Shown here piece by piece: positions 1 through 9,045 of a stretch of DNA of 64,000 nt. This stretch comes from Pelagivirga sediminicola. GTDB taxonomy: Bacteria > Pseudomonadota > Alphaproteobacteria > Rhodobacterales > Rhodobacteraceae. Made by a program: the position numbers and the translations under genes. The DNA lies in the NCBI RefSeq assembly GCF_003072125.1, contig NZ_QCYH01000003.1:339534-403533 (forward strand), in the 5' to 3' direction. Under the pieces are notes generated by a model. The model saw only the letters and a list, made by a program, of their open reading frames with translations. It made no database searches and was not told where the DNA came from. Each line of letters opens with the position of its first letter. Positions within the stretch are counted from its first letter, which is position 1.

Positions 1-514
1 GACGGCCTTGATGCACAAGGGGCGCATCGTGCTGATCGCCGATACCTTGGTTCAAGAATGGCCGAACGAGCATGACCTGGCCGACATCGCCGAGCGCGCG
101 GCAACAGTGGCGCGCAATCTGGGGCTGGAGCCGCGCGTCGCCTTCGTCAGTTTCTCGACCTTCGGGTATCCCAAATCCGAGCGCGCGGAAAAGATGCACC
201 GCGCGCCCACCGTTCTTGAGGCGCGGGGTGTCGATTTCGAGTTTGAAGGCGAAATGACGGTGGATGTGGCGCTTAACCCCGCCGCGCAGGAAGGGTATCC
301 GTTCCAGCGGCTGACCGGGCCCGCGAATATCCTGATCGTGCCGGCGCGGCACTCGGCGTCGATCTCGGTCAAGTTGCTTCAGGAGATGGCGGGGGCCACC
401 GTGATCGGGCCGATCCTGTCGGGCCTGGATAAATCGGTCCAGATCTGCTCGTCCACCTCGACGGCGACGGACATCGTCAACATGGCGGTTCTGGCCGCGT
501 GCAGGGTCGGCTGA
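1..514 (+). CDS. maeB: NADP-dependent malic enzyme, C-terminal phosphotransacetylase-like part (5' truncated by window)
   Basis: The reading frame is open from the first bases, so the gene begins before the window. The roughly 170 residues seen match the end of the phosphotransacetylase-like domain of long bacterial malic enzymes: VLIADTLVQEWPN, then FSTFGYP, then the terminal GPILSGLDKSVQI. The full enzyme decarboxylates malate to pyruvate with NADP+ reduction. In such fusions the C-terminal domain is regulatory and not a working phosphotransacetylase. A free phosphate acetyltransferase is the alternative, but the short conserved ending is typical of MaeB. The gene converges on the exporter gene and shares a terminator hairpin with it. 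Confidence 0.85.
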   Translation, partial: TALMHKGRIVLIADTLVQEWPNEHDLADIAERAATVARNLGLEPRVAFVSFSTFGYPKSERAEKMHRAPTVLEARGVDFEFEGEMTVDVALNPAAQEGYPFQRLTGPANILIVPARHSASISVKLLQEMAGATVIGPILSGLDKSVQICSSTSTATDIVNMAVLAACRVG

Positions 515-528
515 AGGTTTCAACAGCG

Positions 529-554
529 AAACCGGCCTCGCGTCAGGCCGGTTT
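529..554. terminator. Bidirectional intrinsic terminator between maeB and the EamA gene
   Basis: A perfect 10-bp inverted repeat, AAACCGGCCT / AGGCCGGTTT, with a 6-nt loop sits between two convergent genes. T-rich flanks are present on both sides. It overlaps the stop codon of the minus-strand exporter gene (543-545), so that gene ends inside its own terminator stem. Confidence 0.8.
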
Positions 555-1418
555 TGCGCGCCGCGACAGTTGCACCGCAAGAATGCCGGCCATGATCACC
601 GCAACGCCGATCAGGTCGGTCGTGTGCAGTTTCTCGTTCAGGATCAACGCCGCCGCCACGACCCCCAGAAAGGGGTTCAGAAAATGAAACGTCGCTGCGC
701 GCGTTGCGCTGATCCGCTGCACCAGCTTGAACCACAGCAGTGTCGCCGCAAGGCCGGGGATCAGCGTGGTCCATGCGAAGGCCGCCAGCAGCTTCCAGTT
801 CCAATCGATCACCAGCTGTTCGGTGCCAAGGACCGCCGCAACGGTCAGCGCGGCGCCACCGATCAGCATCTGCAGCCCGACGATCATCATGAAATTTCCG
901 CCCGATGTGGCACCCCGGACGCTTAGCGTGGCAACGGTCAGCGCGACGGCGCCGATGATGCACAGCGTCAGCCCAAAGGGATCGACCCCGCCGGAAAACC
1001 GCGTGCCCATGATCAGCGCGACGCCGACAAATCCCGCCAGCAGCCCGGAAACGGCCAGCGGCGCCATCCGCTCGCCAAGGAAGATCCACGATGCCAGCGC
1101 AACCAGCAACGGCATCGTCGATGCGATGATGACGGCGAGAGAGGCCTCTATCGTCTGCATCGCGACAAAGTAGAGCCCCAGGTAAAGCGCATTCTGGCAG
1201 ATCCCGAGGATGATGCAGGCCCGCAGCTGCGGCCGCGTCAGCCGCCAGGTCTGGCCCAGAAGCCGCGCGATCAGAACGCCCAGAAGGCCGGAAATGATGA
1301 AGCGCAGCGCAAGCGAGCTGATCGGCGGGGCATAGGTGACGATGATCCGCGCCGAGGTGAAGGCGCTCGACCACATGAGCGAAAACGCGACGCCCATGAT
1401 GATACTGCGTAAATCCAT
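543..1418 (-). CDS. DMT superfamily (EamA) transporter
   Basis: The 291-residue protein is almost entirely hydrophobic, with about ten predicted membrane helices arranged as two EamA repeats. The start MDLRSIIMGVAFSLMWSSAF is typical of the family, as is the late ATLLWFKLVQRISATRAATFHFLNP stretch cut short here by its conserved proline. Proteins of this kind export amino acids or other metabolites from the cytoplasm; the substrate cannot be told from sequence. It stands alone on the minus strand between maeB and the HU gene. Confidence 0.85.
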   Translation of the reverse strand: MDLRSIIMGVAFSLMWSSAFTSARIIVTYAPPISSLALRFIISGLLGVLIARLLGQTWRLTRPQLRACIILGICQNALYLGLYFVAMQTIEASLAVIIASTMPLLVALASWIFLGERMAPLAVSGLLAGFVGVALIMGTRFSGGVDPFGLTLCIIGAVALTVATLSVRGATSGGNFMMIVGLQMLIGGAALTVAAVLGTEQLVIDWNWKLLAAFAWTTLIPGLAATLLWFKLVQRISATRAATFHFLNPFLGVVAAALILNEKLHTTDLIGVAVIMAGILAVQLSRRAKPA

Positions 1419-1452
1419 GCCGCCCCTGCCGCTCCGGCGCCTGCGAAATGCA

Positions 1453-1480
1453 AAAGGGCCGCCCTGTGTGGCGACCCTTT
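1453..1480 (-). terminator. Intrinsic terminator of the HU gene
   Basis: On the minus strand a hairpin with stem AAAGGG..GCC / GGC..CCCTTT (one 2-nt mismatch) and a 6-nt loop follows the HU stop codon by about 25 bases. It ends in a short T run. Confidence 0.65.
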
Positions 1481-1504
1481 CGGAAATTCATGCGTGATGC
1501 AAGA

Positions 1505-1792
1505 TCAGCCGTTAACGCTGTCCTTCAGCGCTTTGGCGATTGTCATCTTGACCACCTTGTCCGCGTCTTTCTTGATCTGTTCGCCGGTGGCGGGGTTGCG
1601 GACCATCCGCTCGGGACGCTCGCGGCAATAGATCTTGCCGACGCCCGGCAGGGTCACGGCGCCGCCGCCGGATACTTCGCGCGTGATCACGTCGATGATC
1701 GCATCGAGTGCGGTTCCCGCAGTTTTCTTGTCGCTGCCCATTTCATCGGCCAGCGCGGCAACGAGTTGGGTCTTGGTCATTGGTTTTGCCAT
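1505..1792 (-). CDS. HU family DNA-binding protein
   Basis: This 95-residue basic protein bends and compacts DNA as part of the nucleoid. It has the HU pattern: an N-terminal helix (MTKTQLVAALADEMG), the beta-arm region with GVGKIYCRERPERMVRNPATGE, and a basic C-terminal helix. In place of the common RxGRNPxTG the arm reads RMVRNPATGE. The ATG at 1792 is chosen over an upstream in-frame codon because AGAAGGAG lies just before it and the family starts at this point. It is a single-gene unit with its own terminator. Confidence 0.92.
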   Translation of the reverse strand: MAKPMTKTQLVAALADEMGSDKKTAGTALDAIIDVITREVSGGGAVTLPGVGKIYCRERPERMVRNPATGEQIKKDADKVVKMTIAKALKDSVNG

Positions 1793-1910
1793 CAGGTGGT
1801 CTCCTTCTACTGCCCGCACACGGGCCTCGTGCAAGGTGTAACGCTATTTTGAAGGGTATTACAACGGATACCGCAGCAATCCAGTGTAAAATTGCGCAGA
1901 AAGACGCCTG

Positions 1911-3389
1911 TCAGAGAAATGCGGTTTCATCGAAAGCGCGCAATTTGCGGCTGTGAATGCGATCAAGCGGCATTTTTGACAGCGTCTCCATGGCCAGAAT
2001 TCCGATCCGTAGATGCCGCGCGACCTGATCGTTATAGAATTCTGACGCCATTCCGGGCAGCTTCAGCTCGCCATGCAGGGGCTTGTCCGACACGCACAGA
2101 AGCGTCCCGTAAGGCACGCGAAAGCGAAATCCGTTCGCGGCAATCGTTGCGCTTTCCATGTCCAGCGCGATCGCACGGCTCTGGCTGAGGCGGTGGACTG
2201 GGCCGGAATGATCGCGCAGCTCCCAATTGCGGTTGTCAACGCTGGCAACGGTGCCCGTGCGCATGATGCGCTTCATCTCGAACCCCTCCAGTTGCGCGAT
2301 CTTCTCGACTGATTGTTCCAGCGCGATCTGGATCTCGGCCAGTGCGGGGATCGGCACCCATGTGGGCAGATCAGCGTCCAGAACGCCATCCTCGCGCAGA
2401 TAGGCATGGGCCAGCACATAATCGCCCAGCCGCTGCGAATTGCGCAATCCGGCGCAATGGCCGACCATGATCCAGGCATGCGGGCGCAGCACGGCGATGT
2501 GGTCTGTCGCGGTCTTGGCGTTGGACGGCCCAACGCCGATATTGACCAGCGTGATGCCCGATCCATCTGGTTTCTTCAGGTGGTAGGTGGGCATCTGGGG
2601 CAGTTTCAGCGGCATCTCCAGCGGCTCGTCCGCCTCGGTGATCTGCGCGTCGAATGTGGCGACAAAGCTGGAATAGCCGCTGCCGGGATCGGCCAGCGCG
2701 CGGCGGGCATATGCCTCGAACTCGGAGACGTAGAACTGGTAATTGGTGAAAAGGACGTGGTTTTGAAAATGCGCCGGCGATGTGGCGGTGTAGTGCGCCA
2801 GCCGGGCCAGCGAGTAATCCACCCGCTGCGCGGTAAAGGGCGCCAGCGGCGCCGCGCCATCCGCCGCGCGACCGGCAACGCCGTTGATCACGTCGTCATT
2901 CGTGGTGCCCAGATCGGGCACGTCGAACACGTCGCGCAGGGTAAAGCTGGCCGCGCCCTCGTGCGGGACGGTCATGCGCGCATCCTGGGCCACCGCAAAA
3001 TGCACGGGCATGGCGGTGTCCGAGGCGCCGATCTGAATGGGAACGCCGTGGTTGTCGATCAAAAGCGCGATCTGCTGAACCAGGTAATTGCGGAAAAGAT
3101 CCGGCCGCGTCACCGTCGTGGCGTGCGTGCCGGGGCCGGACACATGGCCGAAGGCAAGCCTGCTGTCGACCTGGGCGAAGCTGGAGGTCGTCAGCCTGAT
3201 TTCGGGATAAAAGGCTCTGATCCGCTGTTCAGGGACTGGTCCGGCCATCGCGGCCACGAAGGCGTCGCGCAGGAAGTCGACGGAAATCCTGTACAGGTCG
3301 CACAGATGATCGACCGCCGCTTCAGCGTCGGAAAAGTTGCGCGCTGGCGGCATCTGCGGGGTCAGGATGGTATCGTCGCTGCCGGTCAT
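1911..3389 (-). CDS. amn: AMP nucleosidase
   Basis: The enzyme hydrolyses AMP to adenine and ribose 5-phosphate and helps set the adenylate pool. The 492-residue length is the usual one for bacterial Amn. The N-terminal AMP nucleosidase domain (about 1-180) is followed by a nucleoside-phosphorylase-type domain with GVGPSNAKTATDH (285-297) and GHCAGLRNSQ (310-319), both expected of the active-site region. The gene is divergent from the epimerase-like gene with about 110 bp between them. Confidence 0.95.
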   Translation of the reverse strand: MTGSDDTILTPQMPPARNFSDAEAAVDHLCDLYRISVDFLRDAFVAAMAGPVPEQRIRAFYPEIRLTTSSFAQVDSRLAFGHVSGPGTHATTVTRPDLFRNYLVQQIALLIDNHGVPIQIGASDTAMPVHFAVAQDARMTVPHEGAASFTLRDVFDVPDLGTTNDDVINGVAGRAADGAAPLAPFTAQRVDYSLARLAHYTATSPAHFQNHVLFTNYQFYVSEFEAYARRALADPGSGYSSFVATFDAQITEADEPLEMPLKLPQMPTYHLKKPDGSGITLVNIGVGPSNAKTATDHIAVLRPHAWIMVGHCAGLRNSQRLGDYVLAHAYLREDGVLDADLPTWVPIPALAEIQIALEQSVEKIAQLEGFEMKRIMRTGTVASVDNRNWELRDHSGPVHRLSQSRAIALDMESATIAANGFRFRVPYGTLLCVSDKPLHGELKLPGMASEFYNDQVARHLRIGILAMETLSKMPLDRIHSRKLRAFDETAFL

Positions 3390-3500
3390 GAAAAATCCCT
3401 TGTGACTATTTGGCGTGACGTTTGCATGGGCGCCGCCGGTTCACAAGCCGCGGCCAAGCCGTCCCTTGCCAACAGGATGGGCGCGTCGCATATCAATAGG

Positions 3501-4355
3501 ATGACACGCACGCTTCTTTCCTTCGGGCACGGATATTGCGCACGCGCGCTGACCCCGCTTCTGGCCGAGCAGGGAGGCTGGCGCGTGATCGGCACGACCC
3601 GCAGCGCGGACAAGGCCGAAGAGTTGGAGCGCGAAGGCGTTCAGCCGCTGATCTGGCCGGGTGCCGACATGCGCCCGGCGCTTGCGGAGGCCACGCATCT
3701 GCTGATCTCGGCGGGGCCCGGCGAGGGCGGTGATCCGGTCCTGGCGGCCTTGGCCGATGATATCCGGCGTATCGCGCCCAATCTGGAATGGGCCGGATAT
3801 CTGTCCACGACGGGCGTATACGGCGATCACGACGGCGGCTGGGTGGACGAGACAACGCCGCTCGCACCAAGCACGCAGCGCGGCCGCCTGCGGCAGCAGG
3901 CCGAGGCGGACTGGCAGGCGATCCCCGATCTGCCGCTGCATATCTTTCGTCTTGCAGGCATCTATGGTCCCGGACGTGGTCCCTTTGCCAAGGTGCGCGC
4001 AGGGACCGCGCGCCGTATCATCAAGCCGGGGCAGGTGTTTAGCCGTATCCATGTGGACGATATCGCGCAGGTTCTGGCCGCCTCGATCGACCGGCCTGAT
4101 CCCGGTGCCGTCTACAACCTGTGCGACGACGATCCGGCGCCGCCGCAGGATGTGATCGGATACGTGGCGCAGCTTCTGGGGCTGCCCATGCCCGAGACGG
4201 TCCGCTTTGAGGATGCCGAAATGTCGCCGATGGCGCGCAGTTTCTATGCCGAGTCGAAACGTGTCAGAAACGACCGTATCAAGGCCGATCTGGGCATTGA
4301 TCTGCTGTATCCATCCTATCGCGAGGGCCTGACGGCGATGGCGCGGGGCGCGTAA
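3501..4355 (+). CDS. SDR-type NAD(P)-dependent epimerase-like protein (YeeZ-like)
   Basis: The 284-residue protein starts with a Rossmann-like strand (TLLSFGHGYCARALTPLLAEQG) whose glycine pattern GHGYCA departs from the usual GxxGxxG. It continues with WAGYLSTTGVYGDHDG and FRLAGIYGPGR, the signatures of extended SDR proteins related to E. coli YeeZ. The expected catalytic YxxxK is not obvious, as in other YeeZ-like proteins, so the reaction is unknown. The ATG at 3501 is chosen because the Rossmann strand begins at once; the frame is open far upstream only because it lies antisense to amn. Confidence 0.8.
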   Translation: MTRTLLSFGHGYCARALTPLLAEQGGWRVIGTTRSADKAEELEREGVQPLIWPGADMRPALAEATHLLISAGPGEGGDPVLAALADDIRRIAPNLEWAGYLSTTGVYGDHDGGWVDETTPLAPSTQRGRLRQQAEADWQAIPDLPLHIFRLAGIYGPGRGPFAKVRAGTARRIIKPGQVFSRIHVDDIAQVLAASIDRPDPGAVYNLCDDDPAPPQDVIGYVAQLLGLPMPETVRFEDAEMSPMARSFYAESKRVRNDRIKADLGIDLLYPSYREGLTAMARGA

Positions 4356-4359
4356 GCGC

Positions 4360-5154
4360 TCACAATGACCAGCAATCGGGCGGCGAAAATCCTGCCTCCT
4401 CGACATCGCGGCGCACGCGGCGGAGCAGGTTCGCCACGTCGCGCGGCACTTCGTCCGCATCGGGCGGGGGCGGGTGGCGCTCCGCCATCGGCGGGGGCTC
4501 CAGGTCAGGGTCGGGGGCCAGGCCAAGGAACTGTTCGATCCGGCGCAGCATGAACAGTGGATCGTCGCCAATGTCCTCATGGAACACCACGCGCCACGCG
4601 CCCTCGGTCAGCCCGTCCTGCATCGCCGCCAAGGTGGCCCCGTAATCGCCAGCGCGCCGGATGTCCGGGCAGTCCAGAAACCGGCGCAGATCGGGCTGCG
4701 CGGCGCCCGCGTGGCGCGCAAGGCCATGGCGCCACAGCCGCGCCAGCGGATCGCACATGGTGAAGATGACGCGCAGCCTGTCGCACTGCGCCTCGATCCG
4801 GCGCCAGTCGGCCGCAGACAGGAATGCGGCGCTGTCTGAAAAATCGCAGCGATATGCATGATGGGAGGCGTCTGCGAAAAGACGCAGATACCATGCGTCA
4901 TCGACCGGATCGCTTAAGTAATGCGTGGCCCAGCCGGGCGGGAGAGGGTCCGGCGCTGCCTGCAACCTGGCGGCGCGTGCCGCCCTGCCGGGTGCGCCGC
5001 CGCCCATGTGGCGATGGTGGAAATAATCCACATCCGCCATCGGGCAGACCGACATGGCCGGATGGCCCGTCAATGCGGACCGCAGCCAATCTGATCCCGC
5101 ATGCGCCGCGCCAACGCCAAGGCAAAGATTTCCATATGTCGGGTCATGCGCCAT
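4360..5154 (-). CDS. Sulfotransferase-like protein
   Basis: A 264-residue cytoplasmic protein with the PAPS-binding start of sulfotransferases: LGVGAAHAGSDWLRSALTGHPAM is a variant of the GVQKAGTTWL loop and is followed by a short acidic stretch. A second region, FTMCDPLARLWRHGLARH (about 130-147), matches the 3'-phosphate-binding strand and helix. The Lys usual in the loop is replaced (GAAHAGSDW). The acceptor is unknown. The gene converges on the epimerase-like gene with only 4 bp between them. Confidence 0.7.
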   Translation of the reverse strand: MAHDPTYGNLCLGVGAAHAGSDWLRSALTGHPAMSVCPMADVDYFHHRHMGGGAPGRAARAARLQAAPDPLPPGWATHYLSDPVDDAWYLRLFADASHHAYRCDFSDSAAFLSAADWRRIEAQCDRLRVIFTMCDPLARLWRHGLARHAGAAQPDLRRFLDCPDIRRAGDYGATLAAMQDGLTEGAWRVVFHEDIGDDPLFMLRRIEQFLGLAPDPDLEPPPMAERHPPPPDADEVPRDVANLLRRVRRDVEEAGFSPPDCWSL

Positions 5155-5308
5155 GCATCGCCTCCTGCCCTACCTGATCACTCAGGGGATACGGCAGTTG
5201 GGTTAAGTAAAGATTGGCCCGCGGCAAATGAGCGGGCGCAGCGGCAAGCCTTGCAAATCGTGCCTTTGCCCTGCTTTAACCTTCCGGAACACATCTCCGG
5301 AGACTGAC

Positions 5309-6601
5309 ATGGTCGATATCGCTGCCCGCGTGCATAACCATAAATGGAAAATCGACCCGATCGTTCGTTCTCTGATCGATACCGATTTTTATAAACTGCT
5401 CATGTGCCAATCGGTTTTCCGGAACCGGCCCGACACGCGGGTGACCTTCAGCCTGATCAACCGGTCCAAGCACATTCCGCTTGCCGATCTGGTGGATGAG
5501 GGCGAGCTGCGCGAACAGCTCGATCACATCCGGTCGCTTTCGCTTTCGCGCGGGGAAAGCACGTGGATGCGCGGCAACATGTTTTACGGCAAGCGGCAGA
5601 TGTTCAATCCGGCCTTCATGGACTGGTTCGACAAGCTGCGCCTGCCGGCCTACCACCTTGAGCGGGTCGGCGATCAGTACGAGCTGACCTTCGAGGGGTC
5701 CTGGCCCGAAGTCATGCTGTGGGAAATCCCGGCGCTGGCTGTCATAATGGAACTGCGCAGCCGCTCTGTCCTGCACAAGATGGAGAAGTTTGAGCTTCAG
5801 GTGCTTTATGCCCGCGCCATGACAAAGCTGTGGGAAAAGGTCGAGACACTGCGCGAGGTTCCCGGCGTGCGCATCGCCGATTTCGGAACGCGGCGGCGGC
5901 ACAGCTTCCTGTGGCAGGACTGGTGCGTGCGCGCGATGCATGAGGGGCTGGGCGAGAAGTTTGTCGGCACCTCGAATTGCCTGATCGCCAAGAACCGCGA
6001 TCTTGAGGCGATCGGCACCAATGCGCATGAACTGCCCATGGTTTACGCCGCCCTCGCCGACACGGACGAGGAACTGGCCCGCGCGCCCTATGACGTCCTG
6101 AGCGATTGGCACGAAGAGCATGAGGGCAATCTACGCATCATCCTGCCGGACACGTACGGCACCGAAGGGTTTTTGAAAAATGCGCCTGATTGGTTGACCC
6201 GCTGGACCGGAATCCGCGTCGATTCGGGCGATCCGGCGACCGGGGCCGAGATGGCGATCAAATGGTGGACGGACCGCGGCGAAGATCCGTCACAGAAGCT
6301 GATCATCTTCTCGGACGGATTGGACGAGACCAAGATCGCCGACCTTCATGCGCAGTTTTCGGGGCGCGTCCGGGTGTCCTTTGGCTGGGGCACCTACCTG
6401 ACCAACGATTTTCGCGGGTTGGTGCCGAATGATGCACTCGCGCCGTTTTCATTGGTGTGCAAGCCCGTCTCGGCCAACGGGCGCCCGACAGTCAAGCTGT
6501 CGGACAACCCGAAAAAGGCGATGGGGCCGCAAGACGAGATCGCCCGCTACAAGCGCGTCTTCGGCGTAGGCGCGCAGGAGGAATTCGAGGTGCGCGTCTG
6601 A
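5309..6601 (+). CDS. pncB: Nicotinate phosphoribosyltransferase
   Basis: PncB joins nicotinate to PRPP in the NAD salvage (Preiss-Handler) route. The 430-residue protein carries the family landmarks: SLIDTDFYKLLMCQSVF near the N-terminus, ADFGTRRRHSF in the middle (residues about 190-200), GTSNCLIAK, and RVDSGDPATGAE for phosphoribosyl binding. The ATG at 5309 has a GGAG box 7 bp upstream and matches the family N-terminus better than in-frame codons further upstream. Confidence 0.95.
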   Translation: MVDIAARVHNHKWKIDPIVRSLIDTDFYKLLMCQSVFRNRPDTRVTFSLINRSKHIPLADLVDEGELREQLDHIRSLSLSRGESTWMRGNMFYGKRQMFNPAFMDWFDKLRLPAYHLERVGDQYELTFEGSWPEVMLWEIPALAVIMELRSRSVLHKMEKFELQVLYARAMTKLWEKVETLREVPGVRIADFGTRRRHSFLWQDWCVRAMHEGLGEKFVGTSNCLIAKNRDLEAIGTNAHELPMVYAALADTDEELARAPYDVLSDWHEEHEGNLRIILPDTYGTEGFLKNAPDWLTRWTGIRVDSGDPATGAEMAIKWWTDRGEDPSQKLIIFSDGLDETKIADLHAQFSGRVRVSFGWGTYLTNDFRGLVPNDALAPFSLVCKPVSANGRPTVKLSDNPKKAMGPQDEIARYKRVFGVGAQEEFEVRV

Positions 6602-6630
6602 TATCCGCCTCAAGAGGGATGCGTCAGGCG

Positions 6631-6984
6631 TCATTCATCCCAAGGCTGAAGTTTCTGCAACTGCTCTTCGGTCATTTTTGACACGTATTCCTTGCCGTTC
6701 CACTGAAGCGCTTCCAGCGGAACCGCGACATCCTCGTCCCCCAGATCCAGAAGGCCGCCCATGTCGATGACGAAAGCGGCGGGATTGCCGTCGGCATCGA
6801 TCAGTATCTCGTCGATCTCGCCGATCTTTTCGCCATTCGCGTTAACCACGTTGGTGTCATCGACGCTTTGCAGATAGGTAGCGTCGCGGGTGTCTTTCGG
6901 TCCGGCGCTGCCGTCTTCGGCGTCCTGAGCGGCCAGGGGCAGGGCGGTCAGCGTGGCGGCGGCGATGATGAGGGGGCGTAGCAT
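6631..6984 (-). CDS. Secreted PRC-barrel domain protein
   Basis: The 117-residue protein begins with a short signal peptide (MLRPLIIAAATLTALPLAAQDA, cleavage near residue 20). The mature part is one PRC-barrel domain: VVNANGEKIGEIDEILIDADGNPAAFVIDMGG and AVPLEALQW are the usual strands. PRC-barrels bind partners and are often found in periplasmic or surface proteins of Rhodobacteraceae; the partner is unknown. The start at 6984 follows AAGGAGA closely. It converges on pncB. Confidence 0.85.
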   Translation of the reverse strand: MLRPLIIAAATLTALPLAAQDAEDGSAGPKDTRDATYLQSVDDTNVVNANGEKIGEIDEILIDADGNPAAFVIDMGGLLDLGDEDVAVPLEALQWNGKEYVSKMTEEQLQKLQPWDE

Positions 6985-7143
6985 TGCGGTCTCCTTGTTT
7001 TCGGCGTCGATTGCAAAACGCCTGCCGCGCTGCCGGGTTCCTTGGCCGACGGGCGGCTTGCCGGGATTTTGCGGCACTGCCGCCTTTCACAACCTCGGCG
7101 GCGCCGCTACTGTAGCGCTTCGGCAGACAGGAGGGCGGCGCGC

Positions 7144-7794
7144 GTGACCGAGATCATTCTGGTAAGACATGGCCAGGCCAACAGCGGCGCCGCGAATGAG
7201 GCGAGCTATGACCGCCTTTCCGATCTGGGCCACCGGCAGGCCGAATGGCTGGGCGCGTGGCTGGCCATGACCGAGCCGCATTTCGACCGCGTGCTGACCG
7301 GCACCCTGACGCGCCAGCGCCAGACCGCCAGCGCCATGGGTTACGGCGCCACCGCCGAGGACGCCCGCCTGAACGAGCTGACCTATTTCAATCTGGCCCA
7401 CGCCATGGAGATGCAGCACGGTATTCCCGCCCCCGATACCGCGCAGGAATTTGCACGCTATCTGCCCGATGTCATCTCGCACTGGGCCGAGGACCGGCTG
7501 GCGGGCGTGCCTGAAACCTTCGGCAGTTTTCGCGCGCGGATCCTTGCCCTGATGGATGAGGCCTGCGCCGCGCATGGCCGCACATTGATGGTCACATCGG
7601 GCGGTGTCATCGGGATGGTGATGCAGCATATTCTGGGGCTTGAGACGCGGGCGATGGCCGCGCTGATGCTGCGGATCCAGAACAGCTCGGTCCATCGCCT
7701 GCGCTTTGTTCACGGCACTTTGGTTCTGGACTCGTTCAACGCCACGCCGCACCTTGATGCGGCGGACCGTGCTCATGCACGCACCTTCATCTGA
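7144..7794 (+). CDS. Histidine phosphatase (phosphoglycerate mutase-like) family protein
   Basis: A 216-residue protein opening with EIILVRHGQANSG, the RHG phosphohistidine loop, followed by LTGTLTRQRQTA, which supplies the second arginine, and a late MVTSGGVIGMV strand. The usual second catalytic histidine position near SGG lacks a clear His (TSGGVIGM), which is a variation worth noting. The substrate is unknown. A GTG start at 7144 is supported by AGGAGG a few bases upstream. Confidence 0.85.
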   Translation: MTEIILVRHGQANSGAANEASYDRLSDLGHRQAEWLGAWLAMTEPHFDRVLTGTLTRQRQTASAMGYGATAEDARLNELTYFNLAHAMEMQHGIPAPDTAQEFARYLPDVISHWAEDRLAGVPETFGSFRARILALMDEACAAHGRTLMVTSGGVIGMVMQHILGLETRAMAALMLRIQNSSVHRLRFVHGTLVLDSFNATPHLDAADRAHARTFI

Positions 7795-7858
7795 CCGCCG
7801 GGGGCTATTTAATGGCACGACGTGACGCGCCCGGCATGCTGCGGGCCTGGAGTATCGC

Positions 7859-8914
7859 ATGACACATATCTGGCTTCGCGCCGAGCAGCGCGACAACGAA
7901 GAGCGCACGCCGCTCACACCCGAAGGCGCCGCCGCGCTGATGGCCGCCGGGATGCGCGTAACAGTCGAGCAAAGCGCGCAGCGCGCCATCCCGATCGAAG
8001 GCTATCGCGCCGCCGGCTGCACCATCGCGCGGGCCGGGACATGGCCCGACGCGCCAAGGGATGCAATCATCCTGGGGCTCAAGGAATTGCCCGAGGACGG
8101 CACGCCCTTGCCGCACCGGCACATCATGTTCGGCCACGCCTTCAAGGGGCAGCATTCCGGCGAGGCGCTGCTTGCCCGTTTCGCGGCCGGGGGCGGCGCG
8201 CTCTACGATCTGGAATATCTGGTGGATGAGCAGGGGCGCCGCATCGCTGCCTTCGGCTATTGGGCCGGATATGTCGGCGCCGCCATCACGCTCAAGGCAT
8301 GGGCGGCGCAGCAGGCCGGCGGCATCTGCCCTTCGGCCGGGACCTATCCGGGCAAGGATGCGCTTCTGGCGGATCTGGCGCAGGACCTTGGCGCGCATCG
8401 GCGGCCTTCGGTCATCATCATCGGCGCGCTGGGCCGTGTCGGCACCGGCGCGGCGGATCTTTGCACGGCCATGGGCCTGCCCCAGACGCAGTGGGATCAG
8501 GACGAGACCTCGGGCGGCGGCCCGTTCCCGGATATCCTCGCGCATGACATTTTCCTGAACTGCATTTTCGCGCGCCCCGGAACGCCCGTTTTCGTGCCAA
8601 GGGAGGCTCTTGCCGCAGACCGACGACTGACGGCGATCGGCGACATCGCCTGCGATCCGGGCAGCGATTACAACCCCGTCCCCATCTATGAGGCGGCGAC
8701 GGATTGGAGCGCGCCGGTCCGCCGGGTCCATGCGGACCCCGCGATGGATGTCATGGCGATCGACAATCTGCCGTCCTTGCTTCCGTTGGAATCCTCGCTT
8801 GATTTCGCGGAGCAACTTCTTCCGGCGCTGCGGGCGCTCGACCGGATGGATGCGGGCCTGTGGGCCCGCGCGGGGGGTACCTTTCAAAGCGCCATGGCGC
8901 AGCGGCGCCTGTGA
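7859..8914 (+). CDS. Saccharopine dehydrogenase (NAD+, L-lysine-forming), LYS1 type
   Basis: The 351-residue protein has the N-terminal alanine-dehydrogenase/transhydrogenase-like fold of yeast Lys1. K75 (in LGLKELP) and H93 (in FGHAFKGQ) fall at the positions of the two catalytic residues of the yeast enzyme. VIIIGALGRVGTGA is the NAD-binding loop and WDQDETSGGGPF the substrate site. It would split saccharopine into lysine and 2-oxoglutarate or run the reverse. No partner saccharopine reductase is seen in the window. It lies 64 bp after the phosphatase gene. Confidence 0.88.
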   Translation: MTHIWLRAEQRDNEERTPLTPEGAAALMAAGMRVTVEQSAQRAIPIEGYRAAGCTIARAGTWPDAPRDAIILGLKELPEDGTPLPHRHIMFGHAFKGQHSGEALLARFAAGGGALYDLEYLVDEQGRRIAAFGYWAGYVGAAITLKAWAAQQAGGICPSAGTYPGKDALLADLAQDLGAHRRPSVIIIGALGRVGTGAADLCTAMGLPQTQWDQDETSGGGPFPDILAHDIFLNCIFARPGTPVFVPREALAADRRLTAIGDIACDPGSDYNPVPIYEAATDWSAPVRRVHADPAMDVMAIDNLPSLLPLESSLDFAEQLLPALRALDRMDAGLWARAGGTFQSAMAQRRL

Positions 8915-8957
8915 CAGACCGGCAAAACGCCCGCGATATGCCCCACTATCGCCCTGC

Positions 8958-8982
8958 GGCCTTCACCTTTGTGCAAATACTC
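8958..8982 (-). repeat. Copy of an intergenic GTATTT..CAAG-type element (minus orientation)
   Basis: Read on the minus strand this is GAGTATTTGCACAAAGGTGA followed by AGGCC. It resembles three plus-strand elements at 10504, 16038 and 40557. It lies in the 130-bp space between the saccharopine dehydrogenase gene and mtgA. Confidence 0.45.
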
Positions 8983-9045
8983 ATGCAAGGCAAAAACGAA
9001 ACCGACCGCCTGTTTTTCCACCCATCCGAGCCAACGTAACCCGCC

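Noticed and set aside
2313..3500. Long plus-strand open frame running into the epimerase-like gene
   Set aside because: It lies antisense to amn, whose protein matches its family end to end, and has no family features or ribosome-binding site. The true gene starts at 3501.
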